In this document: piece after piece, positions 58,355 to 64,000 of the stretch
Layout of the letters: each line of letters starts with the position of its first letter
Position numbering within the stretch: position 1 is the first letter of the stretch
Assembly (NCBI RefSeq): GCF_014205255.1
Contig: NZ_JACHNE010000001.1
Coordinates: 2,790,001 to 2,854,000 of the forward strand
Direction of reading: 5' to 3'
Length of the DNA: 64,000 nucleotides
Origin: Streptomyces caelestis
Lineage (GTDB): Bacteria > Actinomycetota > Actinomycetes > Streptomycetales > Streptomycetaceae
Notes under the pieces: generated by a model
Seen by the model: only the letters and a program-made list of their open reading frames with translations
What the model was told of the DNA's origin: nothing
Database searches by the model: none
Program-made: the position numbers and the translations under genes

Positions 58355-59053
58355 CTACGACGGCGTACGCGCCGCCTCCGCCAGCACCCGGGTCACGTCG
58401 TCCGAGCAGATGGTGAGCGCCGCCCCCACCGTCGCGAGCACGTCCCGCTCGGCGGGGGTGTACGGCCCGTCCGCCAGGGCGATGCGCGCCCCCTGGAGAA
58501 GGATCGATTCGCGGCCGACCGTGGCGAGGTGCGGGGCGAGCGGGTCCAGCGCCTCGTGCAGCTCTATGGCCAGCCCCGCACCGCAGGGCTCCCCGGTGAT
58601 CCGGCCGGTGTCCGCCTCCAGCGCCTCCACGAGCGCGGCCAGCTGCTCCTCGGTGCAGTCGTCGAAGCCGGCCGCGCGCACGGCGAGCACCGCGGCCTCC
58701 AGCGCCGCGCGGGAACCGGCGCCGCCCGCGGCCAGCACCGCGAGGGCGACGGTGTGCACGGCGTCGCGGAGCATCGCGGAGAAGCGGGTGGTCGTCGGAT
58801 GGTCGAGGACGTCCGTGCCGAAGTGGCGGCGGCAGGCGGCGCACTCCACGACCGGGCCGGTCTCGCCGCGCGGGAGCACGGGCAGCCCGAGCAGCGTGAA
58901 GCGGCGCTGTCCGGTCAGCCGCTGGTAGTTGCGGTCGCCGCCGCAGCCGGGGCAGAAGAACTCCCCGTCACCCGCGGGCGTCCACGCGGTACGGGTGCCC
59001 AGGATGCTCGAAAACCTGGCGGCATGGCCGTTTCGTCCCCGTCCTGGCAGCAC
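58355..59053 (-). CDS. TerB-family (tellurite resistance-type) protein with an N-terminal zinc ribbon
   Basis: Cytoplasmic protein (232 aa). A zinc ribbon precedes the TerB-like helical domain: FFCPGCGGDRNYQRLTG and VECAACRRHFG give four Cys. The TerB-like part has AVLAVRAAGFDDCTEEQLAALVEAL and LADGPYTPAERDVLATVGAAL, with acidic residues that in TerB bind metal. GGAGG precedes the GTG at 59053. Other ter genes are absent, so it is probably one of the many stand-alone actinomycete TerB proteins. The role is unknown. Confidence 0.78.
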   Translation of the reverse strand: MLPGRGRNGHAARFSSILGTRTAWTPAGDGEFFCPGCGGDRNYQRLTGQRRFTLLGLPVLPRGETGPVVECAACRRHFGTDVLDHPTTTRFSAMLRDAVHTVALAVLAAGGAGSRAALEAAVLAVRAAGFDDCTEEQLAALVEALEADTGRITGEPCGAGLAIELHEALDPLAPHLATVGRESILLQGARIALADGPYTPAERDVLATVGAALTICSDDVTRVLAEAARTPS

Positions 59054-59183
59054 GTCGCACCTCCGTCACGCCGCACGGCGGCGTCGCCGCGCTTGCGTGA
59101 TGTTAGCCACATCCATGAGGAGGAGTCAGTACCCCGGAGGAGACCTTTCCGTGACCCTCACAGGGATTGGCCGATAAGTGACA

Positions 59184-59218
59184 GGGCTCTGCCCGCCGGA
59201 CATTGGCGGACAGAGCCC
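59184..59218 (-). terminator. Terminator after leuA
   Basis: Outer arms GGGCTCTG (59184-59191) and CAGAGCCC (59211-59218), inner CCGCC (59193-59197) and GGCGG (59205-59209). It lies 22 bases past the leuA stop. Confidence 0.88.
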
Positions 59219-59239
59219 ATAAACCCCCGCTACGGCTGA

Positions 59240-61138
<1,899 letters not shown>

Positions 61139-61283
61139 TCAGTATGCGGGACCGCGCGCGCATACGGGACAAAAAGTGCGCTATACCACTTCGCCACGGA
61201 GAGTGAAGGCCCTTGTCCCGGTATTTCACCAATCATGGTGGCTGGTAGTGACAGTTTCGTCACCCAGTGCAAAGGTGCCGGGC

Positions 61284-62354
61284 ATGACGACTCACGGGGG
61301 CTTCGAGCCCGTCTTCTGCACCATCGTTCCGCCCCATGTCCTCGACAAGCTCGCCCGGGCCGAGGACCCCGCGCTCGCCGGGCCCGCCCGCAGGACCCTG
61401 GAGCGCGACGCCCTGGAGCGCACCCACCGCCGGCTGACCACGGTCGTCGGCGCCCCGTCCGTGACCCCGCCCGCCGGGGCCGAGCCCGCGAGGCCCCACC
61501 GCACCGTCCACGACGCCCGGCACGGCACGGACCTGCCCGGCCACAAGGTGCGGGGCGAGGGCGACAAGCCCGGCAAGGACGCCACCGTCAACCGCGCCTA
61601 CGCCGGTCTCGGCGCCACCTTCGAACTGCTCCTGAAGGCGTACCGGCGCGACTCGATCGACGGCAACGGCCTTCCGCTGAACGCGACCGTGCACTACGAC
61701 CGCGAGTACAACAACGCCTTCTGGAACGGCGAGCAGATGGTCTTCGGCGACGGGGACGGGGAGATCTTCCTCGACTTCACCATCCCGATCGACGTCATCG
61801 GCCACGAACTCGTCCACGGCCTCACGCAGTACACGGCCAACCTCACCTACTTCGGCCAGCCCGGCGCGCTGAACGAGTCCGTGTCGGACGTCTTCGGCTC
61901 GCTCATCAAGCAGTACACGCTCGGCCAGACCGCCGCCGAGGCCGACTGGCTGATCGGCGCGGGCCTGCTCGCCCCGCGGGTGACGGGCAAGGCGCTGCGC
62001 TCCATGAAGGAGCCGGGCACGGCGTACGACGACGACGTCCTGGGCAAGGACCCGCAGCCGGCCACGATGGACGACTTCGTCCGCACCGGCCGCGACAACG
62101 GCGGCGTCCACATCAACTCGGGCATCCCGAACCACGCCTTCTACCTGGCGGCCACGGCCCTCGGCGGCCACGCCTGGGAGCGCGCGGGGCAGATCTGGTA
62201 CGACGTGCTGACCGGCGGCGAGCTGAAGGAGCAGGCGATGTTCGCCGACTTCGCCACGCTCACCGTCAAGGCCGCGCGGGAGCGGTTCGGCGACGGGGAG
62301 GAACTGGACGCCGTGTCGAAGGCCTGGGAGCGGGTCGGGGTGCGGACCCTGTAG
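61284..62354 (+). CDS. Protealysin-like M4 metalloprotease without signal peptide
   Basis: Zinc metalloprotease of family M4 (356 aa), with HELVHGLTQYT as the zinc motif and GALNESVSDVFGSL as the third-ligand motif; GVHINSGIPNHAFYLAA is the substrate-site His region. There is no signal peptide. Instead a short N-terminal propeptide (FEPVFCTIVPPHVLDKLARA) of protealysin type precedes the catalytic domain at about residue 95. AAAGG precedes the ATG at 61284. The next gene encodes an emfourin-like inhibitor 20 bases downstream, the same pairing seen in Serratia. It may act inside the cell or be released on lysis. Confidence 0.92.
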   Translation: MTTHGGFEPVFCTIVPPHVLDKLARAEDPALAGPARRTLERDALERTHRRLTTVVGAPSVTPPAGAEPARPHRTVHDARHGTDLPGHKVRGEGDKPGKDATVNRAYAGLGATFELLLKAYRRDSIDGNGLPLNATVHYDREYNNAFWNGEQMVFGDGDGEIFLDFTIPIDVIGHELVHGLTQYTANLTYFGQPGALNESVSDVFGSLIKQYTLGQTAAEADWLIGAGLLAPRVTGKALRSMKEPGTAYDDDVLGKDPQPATMDDFVRTGRDNGGVHINSGIPNHAFYLAATALGGHAWERAGQIWYDVLTGGELKEQAMFADFATLTVKAARERFGDGEELDAVSKAWERVGVRTL

Positions 62355-62374
62355 TTCCGTACTAGACAGGTGCC

Positions 62375-62641
62375 ATGCGTATTCAGGTGAGGCGCACGGG
62401 CGGGTTCGCGGGCATCGAGCGGCATGCCGAGGTGGACACCACCGGCCGCCCCGACGCCCCCGAATGGCACGCACTGGCCGAGCGGGCGGTCGCCGCCGGC
62501 CGGAGCACGCCGCCGATCGGGGTTCCGGACGGGTTCGGCTACCAGATCACCGTGGACGGGAAGACGGTGTACGCGGCCGACCCGCGGCTGACGGACGAGC
62601 AGCGGAAGCTGATCTCGCGGGTGCTGAAGGAAGGGCCGTAA
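62375..62641 (+). CDS. Emfourin-like protealysin inhibitor
   Basis: Small cytoplasmic protein (88 aa) matching the emfourin pattern: IQVRRTGGFAGIERHAEVDT at the start, then DGFGYQITVDGKTVYAADPRLTDEQRKLI and a C-terminal helix. In Serratia, emfourin is a slow tight-binding inhibitor encoded after protealysin, and here the order and spacing are the same. AGACAGG is the only ribosome-binding candidate. Identity is from memory of family pattern plus context. Confidence 0.82.
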   Translation: MRIQVRRTGGFAGIERHAEVDTTGRPDAPEWHALAERAVAAGRSTPPIGVPDGFGYQITVDGKTVYAADPRLTDEQRKLISRVLKEGP

Positions 62642-62699
62642 CAGCTCCTCCGCAGCGGCCTGTTGACTTCCGTTACCGGCGGTACGGATGATCCAGCGC

Positions 62700-64000
62700 A
62701 TGGCGACTGACGCAGGCAATCCGATCCCCCGCTTCCCGGCCGGCTTCCTCTGGGGCGTGTCGACCTCGGCGCACCAGATCGAGGGGGCCGCGGACGAGCG
62801 CGAGCCGTCCGTGTGGGACGCCTTCACGGCCGAGCCGGGCCGGGTGAAGGACGGCTCGACGGCGGCGGTGGCCTGCGACCACTACCACCGCCACCGCGAG
62901 GACGTGGCCCTGCTGGCCGGCCTCGGCGTGAACGCCTACCGCTTCTCGGTCTCATGGCCCCGGGTGCGCTCCGGGAAGGGCCTCGACTTCTACGACCGGC
63001 TGGTGGACGACCTGTGCGCGGCGGGCGTCCGCCCGGTGCCGACCCTGTTCCACTGGGACCTGCCGGCGGACCTCGACTGGCTGGAGCGGGACACGGCCGC
63101 GCGCTTCGCCGACTACGTCTCGCTGGTCGCCGGCCGCCTCGGGGACCGGGTGACCAAGTGGATCACCCTCAACGAGCCCGCCGAACACACCCTGCTGGGC
63201 CACGCCCTGGGCGTGCACGCGCCGGGCAGGCAGCTGCTGTTCGACGCGCTCCCGGCCGCCCACCACCAGTTGCTGGCCCACGGCCTGGCCGTACGGGCCC
63301 TGCGCGCCGCGGGCGCCGCCGACATCGGCATCGCCAACTCGCACGGCCCGACCTGGGCGGCGTCGACCGAGGCGGAGGACATGGCGGCGGCCGAGTTCTA
63401 CGACGTGCTGCTGAACCGCCTGTTCGCCGACCCCGTGCTGCTGGGCCGGTACCCGGACGGCATCGGCGAGCTGATGCCCGGGGACGTCGAGGCCGACCTG
63501 GAGGTGATCGCCGAGCCGGTCGACTGGTACGGCGTCAACTACTACGCGCCGACGCGCGTGGGCGCCCCGCAGGGCACCGACATCACCTTCGGCGGTGTCG
63601 CCATGCCCGCCGAACTCCCCTTCTCGGTCCGGGAGATCACCGGCCACCCGGTCACCGACTTCGGCTGGCCGGTCGTGCCCGAGGGCCTGACCGAACTCCT
63701 CACCGCCTTCCACGACCGCTACGGCGACCGGCTCCCGCCCGTCGTCATCACCGAGAACGGCTGCTCCTACCCGGGCGTCGACGACCAGGACCGCATCGCC
63801 TACCTGGACGGCCACATCCGGGTCCTGCACCGGGCGCTGGAGGAGGGCGTCGACGTGCGCGGCTACTTCGTGTGGTCCCTGCTCGACAACTTCGAGTGGG
63901 CGGAGGGCTACGCACGCCGCTTCGGCCTGGTCCACGTCGACTTCGAGACCCTGGCACGGACACCGAAGTCGTCGTACCGCTGGTACCGGGAACTACTGCG
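62700..64000 (+). CDS. GH1 beta-glucosidase (3' end cut by window edge)
   Basis: Retaining beta-glucosidase of family GH1, cytoplasmic, cleaving aryl- or oligo-beta-glucosides such as cellobiose. Over 433 codons are present and only the last few are missing. It begins PRFPAGFLWGVSTSAHQIEG, with acid/base Glu in WITLNEPAEH and nucleophile Glu in VVITENGCSYP; WSLLDNFEWAEGYARRFGL is the C-terminal signature. The start may be ATG 62700 or 62688 (adds MIQR). TTGACT (62663-62668) is a -35-like element with no good -10, so the start may be leaderless. It follows the emfourin-like gene by about 50 bp. Confidence 0.93.
   Translation, partial: MATDAGNPIPRFPAGFLWGVSTSAHQIEGAADEREPSVWDAFTAEPGRVKDGSTAAVACDHYHRHREDVALLAGLGVNAYRFSVSWPRVRSGKGLDFYDRLVDDLCAAGVRPVPTLFHWDLPADLDWLERDTAARFADYVSLVAGRLGDRVTKWITLNEPAEHTLLGHALGVHAPGRQLLFDALPAAHHQLLAHGLAVRALRAAGAADIGIANSHGPTWAASTEAEDMAAAEFYDVLLNRLFADPVLLGRYPDGIGELMPGDVEADLEVIAEPVDWYGVNYYAPTRVGAPQGTDITFGGVAMPAELPFSVREITGHPVTDFGWPVVPEGLTELLTAFHDRYGDRLPPVVITENGCSYPGVDDQDRIAYLDGHIRVLHRALEEGVDVRGYFVWSLLDNFEWAEGYARRFGLVHVDFETLARTPKSSYRWYRELL

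Noticed and set aside
61170..61220. A tRNA gene (GTGGCGAAGTGGTATAGCGC on the minus strand looks like a D-arm)
   Set aside because: No anticodon arm, T-arm GTTCGA motif or acceptor pairing follows. The same bases fit the leuA promoter.

Overview
The window is chromosomal DNA from a Streptomyces species. It is very GC-rich with strong third-position GC bias. It carries SoxR, Zur and GlnR-type sites, leaderless genes, Tat signal peptides and conserved actinomycete small proteins, and its gene order (nirBD, ppdK, dus, glyS, znuACB-zur, uppS, recO, leuA) is one I recall from the S. coelicolor core chromosome. All calls come from reading the sequence; no searches were run.

Layout. 1-7.3 kb: the 3' part of an assimilatory nitrate reductase (nasA), a secreted thermolysin-like protease, a gamma-glutamylcyclotransferase-like protein, a flavin reductase behind a SoxR box, a small surface protein with a class F sortase preceded by three 34-bp tandem repeats, an HxlR regulator and an imine-reductase-like enzyme. 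7.3-12.5 kb: a TSUP permease divergent from a nitrite-assimilation operon (FAD oxidoreductase, nirB, nirD) with a GlnR-like box. 12.5-18.4 kb: a mycothiol-dependent-enzyme-like protein, a Tat-exported beta-propeller, an SDR, an IS605-type element with an intact tnpB, and a PhoX-like gene frameshifted in a C7 tract. 18.4-20.9 kb: an unusual long protein joining an FhaA-type DUF3662 domain to an EspI-like MinD/ParA ATPase. 21-31 kb: ppdK, a ROK regulator with two glycosidase/debranching genes, and a membrane sulfatase-family protein. 31-36 kb: dusB, then a patchy region with a frameshifted GNAT gene, a TetR remnant and a possible MFS remnant around a PLP decarboxylase and a LysE exporter.

36-43 kb: a T-box-like RNA motif with no gene behind it, glyS, the Zur-controlled znuACB-zur zinc system, uppS, recO and two coupled small genes. 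43-53.5 kb: a GNAT, a secreted tripeptidyl-aminopeptidase-like hydrolase, a phosphatase, and a FadR-type regulator in front of a peptide-type ABC transporter (with a permease-ATPase fusion) ending in a DapA/NanA-family aldolase. 53.5-59 kb: a truncated GMC oxidoreductase, a two-component system with an MMPL exporter, and a TerB-family protein. 59-64 kb: leuA with its leucine leader peptide and attenuator, a protealysin-like protease paired with an emfourin-type inhibitor, and the start of a GH1 beta-glucosidase.

The genes form several working units: nitrate to ammonium (nasA and nirBD), zinc uptake under Zur, carbohydrate turnover (ROK locus, GH1), uptake plus aldolase catabolism under FadR, and a protease-inhibitor pair. 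The least explained items are the DUF3662-EspI-like fusion, the orphan T-box motif, the hairpin cluster upstream of ppdK and the repeats in front of the sortase gene.
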